A stretch of 64,000 nucleotides of DNA from Sphingomonas_L flavalba_A (lineage in GTDB: Bacteria > Pseudomonadota > Alphaproteobacteria > Sphingomonadales > Sphingomonadaceae), in NCBI RefSeq assembly GCF_047553045.1, contig NZ_CP180208.1, forward strand, positions 992,001 to 1,056,000, in the 5' to 3' direction. The position numbers and the translations under genes are program-made. Positions 16,485-24,716 of the stretch are shown here, one piece after another. The first letter of the stretch is position 1; each line of letters begins with the position of its first letter. Under the pieces are notes generated by a model. It saw only the letters and a program-made list of their open reading frames with translations. It searched no databases and was not told the origin of the DNA.

Positions 16485-17492
16485 ATGACCCCGGCCATTT
16501 TCGGCATCGCCGGTGAGACGCTGTCCGCCGACGAGCGCGCCTTCTTCCGCGATGCCGACCCGGCCGGCTACATCCTGTTCGGGCGCAACACGGTGGCGCG
16601 GGACCAGTTGCGCGCGCTGACCGATGACCTGCGCGCGCTGTCTGGCCGCGACCGCCTGCCGATCCTGATCGATCAGGAAGGCGGACGGGTGGCGCGGATG
16701 AAGCCGCCGGAATGGCCGGCCTTTCCCGCCGCCGGGCGGTTCGACGCATTGTACGAGGTCGCGCCGATCTCCGCGATCGAGGCGGCGCGCGCCAATGCCC
16801 GCGCGCTGGGCCTGATGCTGGCCGAGGCCGGGATCAGCGTCGATTGCCTGCCCCTGCTCGACGTGCGCCAGCCCGGCGCATCCGACGTGATTGGCGACCG
16901 CGCGTTCGGCGCCGACCCGATGCGGGTGGCGGCGCTGGGCCGCGCGACGCTGGACGGCCTGGCCGACGCCGGTGTCGTCGGCGTCGTCAAGCATATGCCG
17001 GGACATGGCCGCGCGCTGGTCGACAGCCACCACCTGCTGCCGGTGGTCGACGCCGACGCCGAGGCGCTGGAGAGCGACCTGGAGCCGTTCATTCGGCTGG
17101 CCGACGCGCCAATGGCGATGACCGCCCATGTCGTCTACCAAGCCTGGGACGCCGAGCGGCCGGCGACGCTGTCGCCCACCGTGATCGGCGACATCATTCG
17201 CGGACGTATCGGCTTTGACGGGCTGCTGATGTCCGACGACATCGACATGAAGGCGCTGTCCGGCGCGCCGGCGGAGAATGGCGCGACGGCGGTGGCGGCG
17301 GGGTGCGATGTCGTGCTGAATTGCTGGGCGCGAATGGACGACATGATTGCGACCGCGGCGCGGCTGCCGGCGATAACCGAGGCCGCCGCCCGGCGGCTGG
17401 ACCGGGCGATGGGGCTGCCGGCGCCGGCGGTTGTGCCGGCCGATCGGCCGGCGCTGATCGCCCAGCGCGACGCGCTGCTGGCGCTGGCCTGA
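16485..17492 (+). CDS. nagZ: Beta-N-acetylhexosaminidase NagZ
   Basis: A 335-residue GH3 enzyme that removes GlcNAc from anhydromuropeptides during cytoplasmic peptidoglycan recycling. It shows PILIDQEGGRVARM, the NagZ catalytic loop motif KHMPGHG (K169 on) and the nucleophile region LLMSDDIDMKAL. It sits 7 nt downstream of the SPOR gene. In several sphingomonads scpA-scpB follow nagZ; here a non-coding stretch and a type I secretion operon follow instead. Confidence 0.93.
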   Translation: MTPAIFGIAGETLSADERAFFRDADPAGYILFGRNTVARDQLRALTDDLRALSGRDRLPILIDQEGGRVARMKPPEWPAFPAAGRFDALYEVAPISAIEAARANARALGLMLAEAGISVDCLPLLDVRQPGASDVIGDRAFGADPMRVAALGRATLDGLADAGVVGVVKHMPGHGRALVDSHHLLPVVDADAEALESDLEPFIRLADAPMAMTAHVVYQAWDAERPATLSPTVIGDIIRGRIGFDGLLMSDDIDMKALSGAPAENGATAVAAGCDVVLNCWARMDDMIATAARLPAITEAAARRLDRAMGLPAPAVVPADRPALIAQRDALLALA

Positions 17493-17831
17493 GCGCCGTT
17501 TCGCACCGAAGAATCCTCCTGCGTGCCACAGGGCGCGCCGGGATTCGGACGAGGCCCGTGCCGGGCGCTGGCGCGGGCGATGGAATCGGGTTAACCACGA
17601 TGCCGATCGGGATGTGTTCGAAGATGAATCGCCAGCGGGTCGCCATGTTCACCGAACCGCCGGGAGGCGCGAGGATGAAGGGCGGACCTATGGAATCAGC
17701 GAGGGCAGGCGGCGGCCGGGTGGTGGGCCGCTGACCGCATTGGCGGCGGGTGTGATCTTGACGTGTCGGCAAGGGTTGCCGGTTATGCCCGGCCGGCGGC
17801 TGGCCGGGCGGCGGGTGATGGAGTTGCGAGT
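17493..17831. other. 339-nt stretch without a supported gene, upstream of the secretion operon
   Basis: No frame here shows protein-like composition with a start and ribosome binding site. A possible sigma-70-type promoter, TTGACG (17758-17763) and TTATGC (17783-17788), lies with a 19-nt spacer, slightly long, about 45 nt before the TolC-like gene. No terminator with a T-tract is visible after nagZ. Confidence 0.4.
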
Positions 17832-19262
17832 GTGGCGAGCGTGATCGGGGCGTTCGGACGGATCGCGGGCGCGGGGACACCCCGGCGCCTGGCCGCCGCA
17901 TGTTGCCTGGCCGCCATCGGCTGGGTCGGGGCGCCGTTGGTGGCGCAGGACGTGCCGGTCGAGGCCGCGCAGCCGTCCGACCCGAAACCGGCGATGGCGC
18001 CCCCGGCGACGCCGATGCCCTATGGCCCGGTCATGCCGGGCGAAGAGAATGTGGCGGCGACACCGTTGCCGCGCCCGCCGGCGATCAGCCCCGAACTGGC
18101 CGCTGCCGCCGATGTCGCCGTCGACACCTATCCGTCGATCGCCGCCGCCAAGGCGCAGATTCGCGCCGCGCGCAGCGATATACGCGGCGCCAAATGGTTG
18201 CAGTTTCCGAGTGTTTCGGTCGAGGTGCTCGGTTTTACCGGCGGGCGGCGGGCGATAACCGGCGACCGCGACATCACGTCCAACCTGGTGGTCGACCAGC
18301 CAATCTGGGCCGGGGGGCGGATTTCCGGCGGCATCCGCAAGGCCGAGGCGGAGAAACTGGTTGCTGACGCCCGTCTTCTGGAGACGGTGCAGGCCATAGA
18401 GCTGCGCGTGGTCGATGCGTATTTCGCGATTGCCGGCGCGGCGCGGGAAGCGGCGATCCTGTCCGACAGCCTGGACGAGCATAACCGGCTGGTCGATTCG
18501 ATCGCGCGGCGGGTGCAGCAGGAGGTCAGCCCCAGCGCCGACCTGGACCTGGCGCGATCGCGTACCGCCCAGCTGGAGCAGGAATTGACCACGGCGGAGG
18601 CGCGGCGGCAGGCGGCGCTCAGTCAGTTCCGCGCGCTGGTCAGCGACCCGGCCTTCGCGCTGGGCAATGTGCCGGCATACGACCCGGCCGCCCATCACCC
18701 GAACCCGGCGCAGGCGGCGGAGCAGGCGCTGACCTGTAGCCCGACGCGGCAGCGCAGGCTGGCCGAGGCGCAGGTGGCGAAGGCGGAGGTCGATGTTGCG
18801 CGCGGCCAGTTGATGCCGCAACTGAGCGCCGAATACTCGCGCAACGAGATTACCGGCGACCGCGTTGGCCTGGTGCTGCGCGCGCGGACCAGCGGCGGGT
18901 TTTCCGGCGTGTCGGCGCTGGACAGCGCGCGCATTCGCCGGGATTCGGCTGATCTGGAAGTCGGCGCCGCCGAGCGGGCGCTGCGCGAGGCGATCGGCGT
19001 CGATCTGGTCGAGAATGCATCGGCGCGCGGGCGGATCGCCAGCGCCGGGGCGGCGGCGCGCAATGCCCGGATCGTCACCGAATCGTACAAGCGCCAGTTC
19101 AACGCCGGGCGCCGGACCTGGCTCGACGTGATGAACGCGGTGCGCGAGGCGTCGTCGCTGGACCTGGCCGAGGCGGCGGCCGAAATATCGGCGATGCAGA
19201 CGGCGGCGCGGGTGTTGCTGCGGACCTGCCGCTGGCAGCCGGACGGCAGCGGCGGGCAATGA
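17832..19262 (+). CDS. TolC family outer membrane protein of a type I secretion system
   Basis: About 476 residues with a signal sequence (hydrophobic stretch before GAPLVAQD) and the repeated helical hairpins of TolC proteins: TYPSIAAAKAQIRAARSDI, VVDQPIWAGGRISGGIRKAEAEK, and RRTWLDVMNAVREASSLDLAEAAAEI near the C terminus. It would form the outer membrane channel and periplasmic tunnel. I place the start at GTG 17832, 8 nt after GGAG; GTG 17841 is possible. Its stop overlaps the ABC gene start by 4 nt, so the exporter is one operon. Confidence 0.87.
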   Translation: MASVIGAFGRIAGAGTPRRLAAACCLAAIGWVGAPLVAQDVPVEAAQPSDPKPAMAPPATPMPYGPVMPGEENVAATPLPRPPAISPELAAAADVAVDTYPSIAAAKAQIRAARSDIRGAKWLQFPSVSVEVLGFTGGRRAITGDRDITSNLVVDQPIWAGGRISGGIRKAEAEKLVADARLLETVQAIELRVVDAYFAIAGAAREAAILSDSLDEHNRLVDSIARRVQQEVSPSADLDLARSRTAQLEQELTTAEARRQAALSQFRALVSDPAFALGNVPAYDPAAHHPNPAQAAEQALTCSPTRQRRLAEAQVAKAEVDVARGQLMPQLSAEYSRNEITGDRVGLVLRARTSGGFSGVSALDSARIRRDSADLEVGAAERALREAIGVDLVENASARGRIASAGAAARNARIVTESYKRQFNAGRRTWLDVMNAVREASSLDLAEAAAEISAMQTAARVLLRTCRWQPDGSGGQ

Positions 19263-21361
19263 GCGGGCTGATCCACCTTATTCCGATGCTGGCGCGGCAG
19301 CGCGGCATTGACCTCGACCCTGACTGGCACGGCGGGCTGGGCGATGAAGAGGGCGGGCTGGACGGCCGCGACGGGCTGCGCCGGCTGGCGACCCACGCCC
19401 GCTGGCCGGCGCCGCGCGCGCTGACCGGGCGGCCGAAGGCAGAGGCGTTTCCGCTGCTCGTCTACACCACCGCGCTGGGCTGGGCGATTGCCGAGCAGTG
19501 GGAGAATGCGGACGAGATCCGCATCGCCACCGAGCGCGGCAGCGCGACGATGGGCTGGGACGACGACGCGACTTTCTTTGCCGTGGAGCTGCCCGATCCG
19601 GTGCGGCGCGGGGCGACGCCAAGGGCGGTCGACATTTTCTGGCGCGCGATCCTGAGCCGCAAGGGGGTGCTGGGCAGTGCCGCGCTTGCCACCGTTGTCG
19701 CCAACATCATCGCGCTCGCCACCTCGCTCTATTCGATGCAGGTCTATGACCGGGTGATCCCGCGCGGCAATTTCGCGACGCTGTGGGTGCTGACCGTCGG
19801 TGTCGTCGTTGCGCTGGCGATCGATTTCGCGCTGCGTTCCGTGCGCGCTTTGATGATCGAGCGCGAGGCGGCGCTGATCGACACGGAGGTGTCCGAATTC
19901 TTCTTCGCCCGGTCTCAGGCGGTGCGGCTGGATGCGCGGCCGCCCGGCGTCGGCACGATGGCGAGCCAGTTGCGCGGGCTGGAACAGGTGCGGGCGCTGA
20001 TGTCGTCCGGATCGCTGTTCCTGGTTGCCGACCTGCCGTTCGCGCTGCTGTTTTTGCTGGTCATCGCCGCGATCGGCGGGGCGATCGTCATCGTTCCGCT
20101 GGTCGCTTTCCCGATCGCGCTGCTGCTCGGCTGGCTGTTCGCCTGGGCGATCAAGAACGACACCGACAAGGCGCAGGTCAGCGGCAACCGCAAGAACGGC
20201 CTGCTCGTCGAGTCGCTCGATTCCGCCGAGACGGTGAAGGCCAACCGCGGCCAGTGGCAGATGCTGGGGCGGTGGAACCGGCTGATGGACGAGGTCCATC
20301 ATTACGAAGATCCGGTGAAGCGCTGGTCGTCGATGGCGGGCACGATTTTCAGCTCGATGCAGCAGATCGCCTATGTCGCGATCATCGCGTTTGGCGCGGT
20401 CGAGGTGGCGGCCGGCAACCTGACGATGGGCGGGCTGATTGCCTGCGCGATCATCGCCGGGCGGGTGAACGGGCCGCTGGTGACGATGCTGCCCGGCTTC
20501 ATCGTCCAGTGGGGATATGCGCGTTCGTCGCTGCAGGCGCTGGACGGGGTGCTCGCCTTGCCGATGGACGATGCGGCCGGGACGATCAGTCTACGACCGG
20601 AGCGGCTGAACGGGCCGCTCAGGCTGGAAGGGGTGAAGTTCGCCTATCCCGGCACGCGCGACACGATCGACGTGCCGCGGCTGGAAATCCGCGACGGCGA
20701 GAAGCTGGCGATCATCGGCGGCGTGGGGTCCGGCAAGTCGACGCTGCTGCGGCTAATCGCCGGCCTGTATGCGCCGCAGGACGGGCGCGTGCTGATCGGC
20801 GGGCTGGACATGGGCCAGATCGCCACCGACGTCGTCCGCCGCCACATCGGCTACCTGCCGCAGGACTTCCGGCTGGTGAACGGCACGCTGCGCGACAACC
20901 TGCTGCTCGGCCTGTCCAACCCCGGCGACGACCGGGTGATGGAGGTGGCGCGGCAGAGCGGCTTCGCCCGGATGGTCGCCGCCCACCCGCGCGGGCTGGA
21001 CCTGCCGATATCGGAAGGAGGCAGGGGGCTTTCCGGCGGCCAGCGGGCGCTGACCGGGCTGACCCGCATGTTGCTCGCCGGACCGCCGATGATGCTGCTC
21101 GACGAGCCGAGCGCCAATCTGGACCAGGCGACGGAAAGCGCGGTGTTCGAGGCGATCAAGGAGCAACTGGGCGAGCGCGGCACGATGGTGCTGGTCACCC
21201 ACAAGCTGCAATTGCTGGCGCTGGTCGACCGGGTGGTGGTGATGGCCGGAGGGCGCATCGTCCTTGACGGCACGACCAGCGACGTCATCGCCCGGCTGGC
21301 CCCGCAGGCGCCGGCGCAGGTTGAAGGCGACGGCGCGCCTCAGCTGACGGAGCAGGGCTGA
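19259..21361 (+). CDS. Type I secretion ABC transporter (permease-ATPase fusion)
   Basis: A 700-residue LapB/HlyB-type exporter. An N-terminal peptidase-like region of about 125 residues lacks a recognisable C39 catalytic Cys/His pair. Six transmembrane helices span about 145-430, and the ATPase carries Walker A GGVGSGKST (about 488-496), signature LSGGQ (about 590) and Walker B MMLLDEP (about 611), with VTHK as the H-loop. It energises one-step export of a substrate across both membranes. It overlaps the TolC-like gene and is 3 nt from the adaptor gene. Confidence 0.92.
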   Translation: MSGLIHLIPMLARQRGIDLDPDWHGGLGDEEGGLDGRDGLRRLATHARWPAPRALTGRPKAEAFPLLVYTTALGWAIAEQWENADEIRIATERGSATMGWDDDATFFAVELPDPVRRGATPRAVDIFWRAILSRKGVLGSAALATVVANIIALATSLYSMQVYDRVIPRGNFATLWVLTVGVVVALAIDFALRSVRALMIEREAALIDTEVSEFFFARSQAVRLDARPPGVGTMASQLRGLEQVRALMSSGSLFLVADLPFALLFLLVIAAIGGAIVIVPLVAFPIALLLGWLFAWAIKNDTDKAQVSGNRKNGLLVESLDSAETVKANRGQWQMLGRWNRLMDEVHHYEDPVKRWSSMAGTIFSSMQQIAYVAIIAFGAVEVAAGNLTMGGLIACAIIAGRVNGPLVTMLPGFIVQWGYARSSLQALDGVLALPMDDAAGTISLRPERLNGPLRLEGVKFAYPGTRDTIDVPRLEIRDGEKLAIIGGVGSGKSTLLRLIAGLYAPQDGRVLIGGLDMGQIATDVVRRHIGYLPQDFRLVNGTLRDNLLLGLSNPGDDRVMEVARQSGFARMVAAHPRGLDLPISEGGRGLSGGQRALTGLTRMLLAGPPMMLLDEPSANLDQATESAVFEAIKEQLGERGTMVLVTHKLQLLALVDRVVVMAGGRIVLDGTTSDVIARLAPQAPAQVEGDGAPQLTEQG

Positions 21362-21364
21362 GCC

Positions 21365-22525
21365 ATGGATTACGCGCAGAGCCGCCGGGCTTCCACCTGG
21401 ATCATCATCCTCGCTGCGCTGGCGGTTGGCGGGTTCATCCTGTGGTCGCTGTGGGCGGAACTGGACCAGATCGCCCGCGCCCGTGGCACCGTGATCCCGA
21501 CCGGGCGGGTGCAGGTGATCCAGAGCGCCGACGGCGGTGTCATCACCCGCATCCGCGTGCGCGAGGGCGATACCGTTCGCAAGGGGCAGTTGCTCGTCTC
21601 GCTCGACAAGGTGAAGCTGGGGGCGTCGGTCGACGAGGCGCGGGCGCGGGTGGCGGCGCTGAAAAGCGCGATGGCGCGCATTCAGGCGGAGCTGTTCGGC
21701 CGGCCGCTGGCCTTTCCGGAGGACGTGCAGGCCTATCCCGAATTCGTCGCCAACCAACGCCAGCTTTACGCCCAGCGGCGGGCGTCGCTGGGCGCCGACA
21801 TCGCCGCGCTGCAATCGCAGGGGCGGCTGATCCGCGAGGAACTGAACCTCAACATGCCGCTGGTGCGCAGCGGCGACGTCGCCCGGTCCGAGATCATCCG
21901 CATGCAGCGCAACGCCGCCGACGTCGACGGGCAGGTCGCCAGCCGCCGCGCCCGTTACCTGCAGGACCTGCAGGCCGAATATGCGAGGACGCAGGAAGAC
22001 CTGGTCACCGCCGAGCAACTGCTGACCCAGCGCGCCGACGCGCTGGGCAACGCCGACCTGCTGTCGCCGGTCGACGGCGTGGTCAAGAATGTGCGGGTGA
22101 CGACGGTCGGCGGGGTGCTGCGCCCCGGTGACGAGATGCTGACGATCGTGCCGACCGGCGACGCGCTGATCGTCGAGGCGAAGGTGGCGCCGGCCGATAT
22201 CGCCTTCGTCCGCGTCGGCCAGACGGCGTCGGTCAAGTTCGATGCCTATGACAGTTCGGTCTATGGCACGGGCAGGGGGCGGGTGACCTTCATTTCGCCC
22301 GACACGCTGGTCGAAGAGCGACCGGGCGCGCCGGCCGACACCTATTACCGCGTCCACCTGGCCGTCGACACGGCGATGATGCGGGCGCGGCGTGCCGGTG
22401 AGACGATCGCGATCCAGCCGGGCATGACCGCTATTGTCGAGATAAAGACTGGTGAGAGCACGGTTTTCCGTTACCTGACCAAGCCGATCACCAAGACGAC
22501 GGCGGAGGCGTTGGGCGAACGCTGA
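21365..22525 (+). CDS. HlyD family type I secretion periplasmic adaptor
   Basis: A 386-residue membrane fusion protein with one transmembrane helix (about residues 13-31), then GRVQVIQSADGGVITRIRVREGDTV (first lipoyl half), a long coiled coil, and SPVDGVVKNVRVTTVGGVL (second lipoyl half). The beta-barrel and the C-terminal GMTAIVEIKTGESTVFRYL match the HlyD/PrtE family. It links the ABC exporter to the TolC-like channel. Third gene of the operon; no substrate gene follows directly. Confidence 0.92.
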   Translation: MDYAQSRRASTWIIILAALAVGGFILWSLWAELDQIARARGTVIPTGRVQVIQSADGGVITRIRVREGDTVRKGQLLVSLDKVKLGASVDEARARVAALKSAMARIQAELFGRPLAFPEDVQAYPEFVANQRQLYAQRRASLGADIAALQSQGRLIREELNLNMPLVRSGDVARSEIIRMQRNAADVDGQVASRRARYLQDLQAEYARTQEDLVTAEQLLTQRADALGNADLLSPVDGVVKNVRVTTVGGVLRPGDEMLTIVPTGDALIVEAKVAPADIAFVRVGQTASVKFDAYDSSVYGTGRGRVTFISPDTLVEERPGAPADTYYRVHLAVDTAMMRARRAGETIAIQPGMTAIVEIKTGESTVFRYLTKPITKTTAEALGER

Positions 22526-22683
22526 GTCGCCGGCGGCGCGGGCGGCGGGGCGTCAATCATTCGTTCATGATTTTCGGTGCATGGAAAGGCACCGCATTTT
22601 CCAAGTGTCGCATCGGGGATACAGTTCGTCCCTAAACAGCGGCGCGGATACCATGCCGGTGGCAGAATGGGCTCTTAAGGGGG

Positions 22684-22738
22684 TTGAATCGACGAGGATT
22701 CAATGCCAGAGGCGGCCCGAAGTATTTTGGATCGGGCC
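22684..22738 (+). promoter_or_regulatory. Two consecutive hairpins in the leader of the small exported protein
   Basis: TTGAATC (22684-22690) pairs with GATTCAA (22697-22703), and GGCCCGA (22714-22720) pairs with TCGGGCC (22732-22738). The second ends 17 nt before the ATG at 22756, just ahead of AAAAAGGGAG. Neither has a T-tract on the plus strand, so they are better read as leader structure than as terminators of the secretion operon. Confidence 0.35.
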
Positions 22739-22755
22739 AAAAAGGGAGTTGTGTG

Positions 22756-23004
22756 ATGATCAAGAAGACTGTGATGGCCACCGCGGCCATTCTGTCGATG
22801 GCGGTGATGCCGGCGTCGGCGATCGCCCAGTCGGCCTCGGCCGCTCGGCTTTCGGTTTCCAACGCGCGCGTCGCGGCGGCCACCGAGAACAAGAGCGATC
22901 TGGCTGGCGGCGGCATTCTGATCGCTGCCATCGCGGCTGCTGCCGTGATCGCCGCGATCGTGATCGCTGCGGACGACAAGGACGACAAGCCCGCGAGCGC
23001 CTGA
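22756..23004 (+). CDS. Small exported protein with a hydrophobic Gly/Ala/Ile segment
   Basis: 82 residues: Sec signal peptide (MIKKTVMATAAILSMAVMPASA), a short polar stretch, then GGGILIAAIAAAAVIAAIVIAA and an acidic/basic tail DDKDDKPASA. The second hydrophobic segment may anchor the protein in the inner membrane or be a short oligomerising helix. Similar short proteins are common in sphingomonads, but I know no function. ATG 22756 is preceded by AAAGGGAG. It has its own terminator and lies 230 nt after the secretion operon, so a link to that exporter is only positional. Confidence 0.7.
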   Translation: MIKKTVMATAAILSMAVMPASAIAQSASAARLSVSNARVAAATENKSDLAGGGILIAAIAAAAVIAAIVIAADDKDDKPASA

Positions 23005-23034
23005 GCGCCCGGCTTCTCGTTTCAAACGAGATCA

Positions 23035-23069
23035 GGGAGTCGCCCATGCGGGCGGCTCCCTTTTCTTTT
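23035..23069 (+). terminator. Rho-independent terminator
   Basis: GGGAGTCGCCC (23035-23045) and GGGCGGCTCCC (23050-23060) form an 11-bp stem with one G-U pair and an ATGC loop, followed by TTTTCTTTT. This is a strong intrinsic terminator for the small exported-protein gene. Confidence 0.92.
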
Positions 23070-23234
23070 GGCTCTCGCAGATAACGGATGCGCCCAACAG
23101 GGTGCCATCCTTCGCAATCGGTACCCGCGTCAGATCACCCAGCCGCAATGTGAAGCATTGGGCATGACACGGCCACGATTGCGGCTCGAAAACCTGATCG
23201 TCCAGCTTCTCGGCCTATGGATTGTTCGCTCTTT

Positions 23235-23936
23235 CTAGGCGCCGGGGCGACGGTGGAACCACGTGACTATCAATCCCGCAACCCAAACGGCAAAGACGAG
23301 AGGGGTTCCTGTAAAGAACGGCAAGAAGCCTACAGACAGGGCCGCGGCGGTCCATCTCTGCTGAAGCAACGCGTGCTGAGCGGCTTGGAACCCGTTAAAA
23401 TATGAATAGATGAGGACTGCGAGGGCGATACAGAAAATCAAGATCGCGCTTAGTGCCCCTGCGCGTTTGTTGACGCTCGCGCAAATGAGGGCGCTGGCTG
23501 CAAACGGACAAAAAAGGACCAGCAGGCCTATATTTCCTATCCATTCAACTCGCAAATGTTCTGAAAAGGCGACGCCAAATGGCTGCCCTGCTATCGTCAT
23601 TCTCGCGAAGAGGTCGGAGCCCGTAACCGCGACCAAAAATGCCAGAAACGCAATGAATAGATAAATCTTCCAAGATATCCCCTTGTGGCCCGCTTCATCG
23701 ACGGCCGCCGTCGCGTAGCGGATCTTTCGAGATTCATCCAAAAGCGCTTGAAGCTGCGCGCGGCCTTCATCGTCCAACGGAAGTTCGACGGCCAGCGCCC
23801 GTCGCCGGATGCCATCAAGCCTAGAATCAGGAAGCGAACAGGACGTGAAGTCGTCCCAATCATGGTCGTTACCCGAGCCGTTCAGAAATGAGCTGATCGT
23901 CTCAGTCACATACTCGGCGTTCTGATGGCGGTTCAT
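23235..23936 (-). CDS. Hypothetical membrane protein with an N-terminal WDDF-motif domain
   Basis: About 233 residues. The soluble N-terminal part has ETISSFLNG, HDWDDFTS and LPDSRLDGIRRRA, a pattern I recall from unannotated alphaproteobacterial proteins; I cannot name a family. Four hydrophobic segments follow (starting near SWKIYLFIAF, IGNIGLLVLF, LSAILIFCIA and SVGFLPFFTG), with a basic C terminus. ATG 23936 is used; the frame stays protein-like for about 20 residues upstream, so an earlier TTG start is possible. GC is near 50%, far below the neighbours, which suggests transfer or a distinct history. It follows the small lipoprotein gene by 65 nt. Confidence 0.6.
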   Translation of the reverse strand: MNRHQNAEYVTETISSFLNGSGNDHDWDDFTSCSLPDSRLDGIRRRALAVELPLDDEGRAQLQALLDESRKIRYATAAVDEAGHKGISWKIYLFIAFLAFLVAVTGSDLFARMTIAGQPFGVAFSEHLRVEWIGNIGLLVLFCPFAASALICASVNKRAGALSAILIFCIALAVLIYSYFNGFQAAQHALLQQRWTAAALSVGFLPFFTGTPLVFAVWVAGLIVTWFHRRPGA

Positions 23937-24001
23937 CACCAGCCTATCATTGTCCGATGCGTAAACCTTAGCAATCAAAAGATAATCGTGGCCATCCCTA
24001 T

Positions 24002-24202
24002 TCAGCGTGCTTCCGCTGCGGTGCTTGCATTGCTCTGGTTTGTGGGCGCGGCCTGTGCGTCCGGGGTGGCGGCGGCTTCGTCGATGGCGGGGGCTTTGCC
24101 GACGGTGACGCCGCCGGGGCCGGGGGCGTTGTCCGGCTGTCCTCCGCAGGCGGCGAGGCAGAGGGGCACGAAGATGGCGAGCGGCAGTGTGTGTTGGATC
24201 AT
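24002..24202 (-). CDS. Small lipoprotein
   Basis: 66 residues beginning MIQHTLPLAIFVPLCLAACGG: a lipoprotein signal with lipobox LAAC (Cys near 18), then a short Pro/Ala/Asn-rich tail with no fold I recognise. The protein would be anchored by lipid in the inner or outer membrane. It lies upstream of the WDDF membrane protein on the same strand. Confidence 0.55.
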   Translation of the reverse strand: MIQHTLPLAIFVPLCLAACGGQPDNAPGPGGVTVGKAPAIDEAAATPDAQAAPTNQSNASTAAEAR

Positions 24203-24224
24203 CGCCGGTATTCTGCAAAGAAAA

Positions 24225-24252
24225 GGGCCGCGATCCCGGTGGATCGCGGCCC
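24225..24252 (-). terminator. Rho-independent terminator of the Ala/Asn-rich lipoprotein gene
   Basis: GGGCCGCGATCC (24225-24236) and GGATCGCGGCCC (24241-24252) form a perfect 12-bp stem with a CGGT loop. Read on the minus strand it is followed by TTTTCTTTGC. It ends the transcript of the gene at 24277-24555 and sits 23 nt before the start of the next minus-strand gene. Confidence 0.9.
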
Positions 24253-24276
24253 TTCCTGAAATAAGGCGTCTGGCGC

Positions 24277-24555
24277 TTACTTCTTCAGCGCTTCGCCGGC
24301 ATTGACCAGCGCGTTGCCGGCCGCATCGGCGGTCGCGTCGGCGGCGGCGCCGGCGTTCTCGGCCGCGTTGTCGATCGCCGAAAGGGCGTTGTCGGTCGCG
24401 TTGTCGATGCTGCCCAGCGCGGCGTCGGTGGTGTTGGCGACATCGCTCGCGATGGCGTTGGCGGCTTCGGCGCTTTCGTTCTGCGCGCTGTTGGTGCAGG
24501 CGGCGAGGCCGAAGGTGGCGGCGGCGATCAGCGACGCGATAGCAATCTTCTTCAT
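24277..24555 (-). CDS. Ala/Asn-rich repeat lipoprotein
   Basis: 92 residues: MKKIAIASLIAAATFGLAAC is a lipoprotein signal (Cys20), and the mature chain is almost only Ala, Asn, Asp, Glu, Ser and Thr with recurring DNATDNAL / DNAAENAG / DATADAAGNAL units of about 11 residues. This spacing gives a long amphipathic helix, like other small helical envelope lipoproteins. ATG 24555 is chosen because GGGAGGG precedes it and the signal peptide starts there. Function unknown. Confidence 0.7.
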   Translation of the reverse strand: MKKIAIASLIAAATFGLAACTNSAQNESAEAANAIASDVANTTDAALGSIDNATDNALSAIDNAAENAGAAADATADAAGNALVNAGEALKK

Positions 24556-24694
24556 GGGTGAGTTCCCTCCCTGTTCAAAATCCTGCCCCTCGGAAGGCTC
24601 CCCGAGATAGCCCCATTTCTCTAGCGTCGTGGTTGTGCATTCGCAATCCCCCAGATTCATTGCCTCCCTGACCGAAAATCAGCTTCGTTGACGA

Positions 24695-24716
24695 CATATA
24701 AAGATTTCTTTATATG
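24695..24716. promoter_or_regulatory. Palindromic operator overlapping the start codon of the ArsR-methyltransferase gene
   Basis: CATATAAAG (24695-24703) and CTTTATATG (24708-24716) form a perfect 9-bp inverted repeat around ATTT. The right arm ends with the ATG at 24714-24716, which opens the regulator frame. ArsR-family dimers bind AT-rich palindromes of this size. A regulator bound here would block its own transcription and that of metF-metH. An alternative start at 24726 lies beyond the palindrome. Confidence 0.7.

Noticed and set aside
22756..23004. Small exported protein as a type I secretion substrate or bacteriocin
   Set aside because: It has a Sec signal peptide with a normal cleavage site and no double-glycine leader or C-terminal secretion signal.
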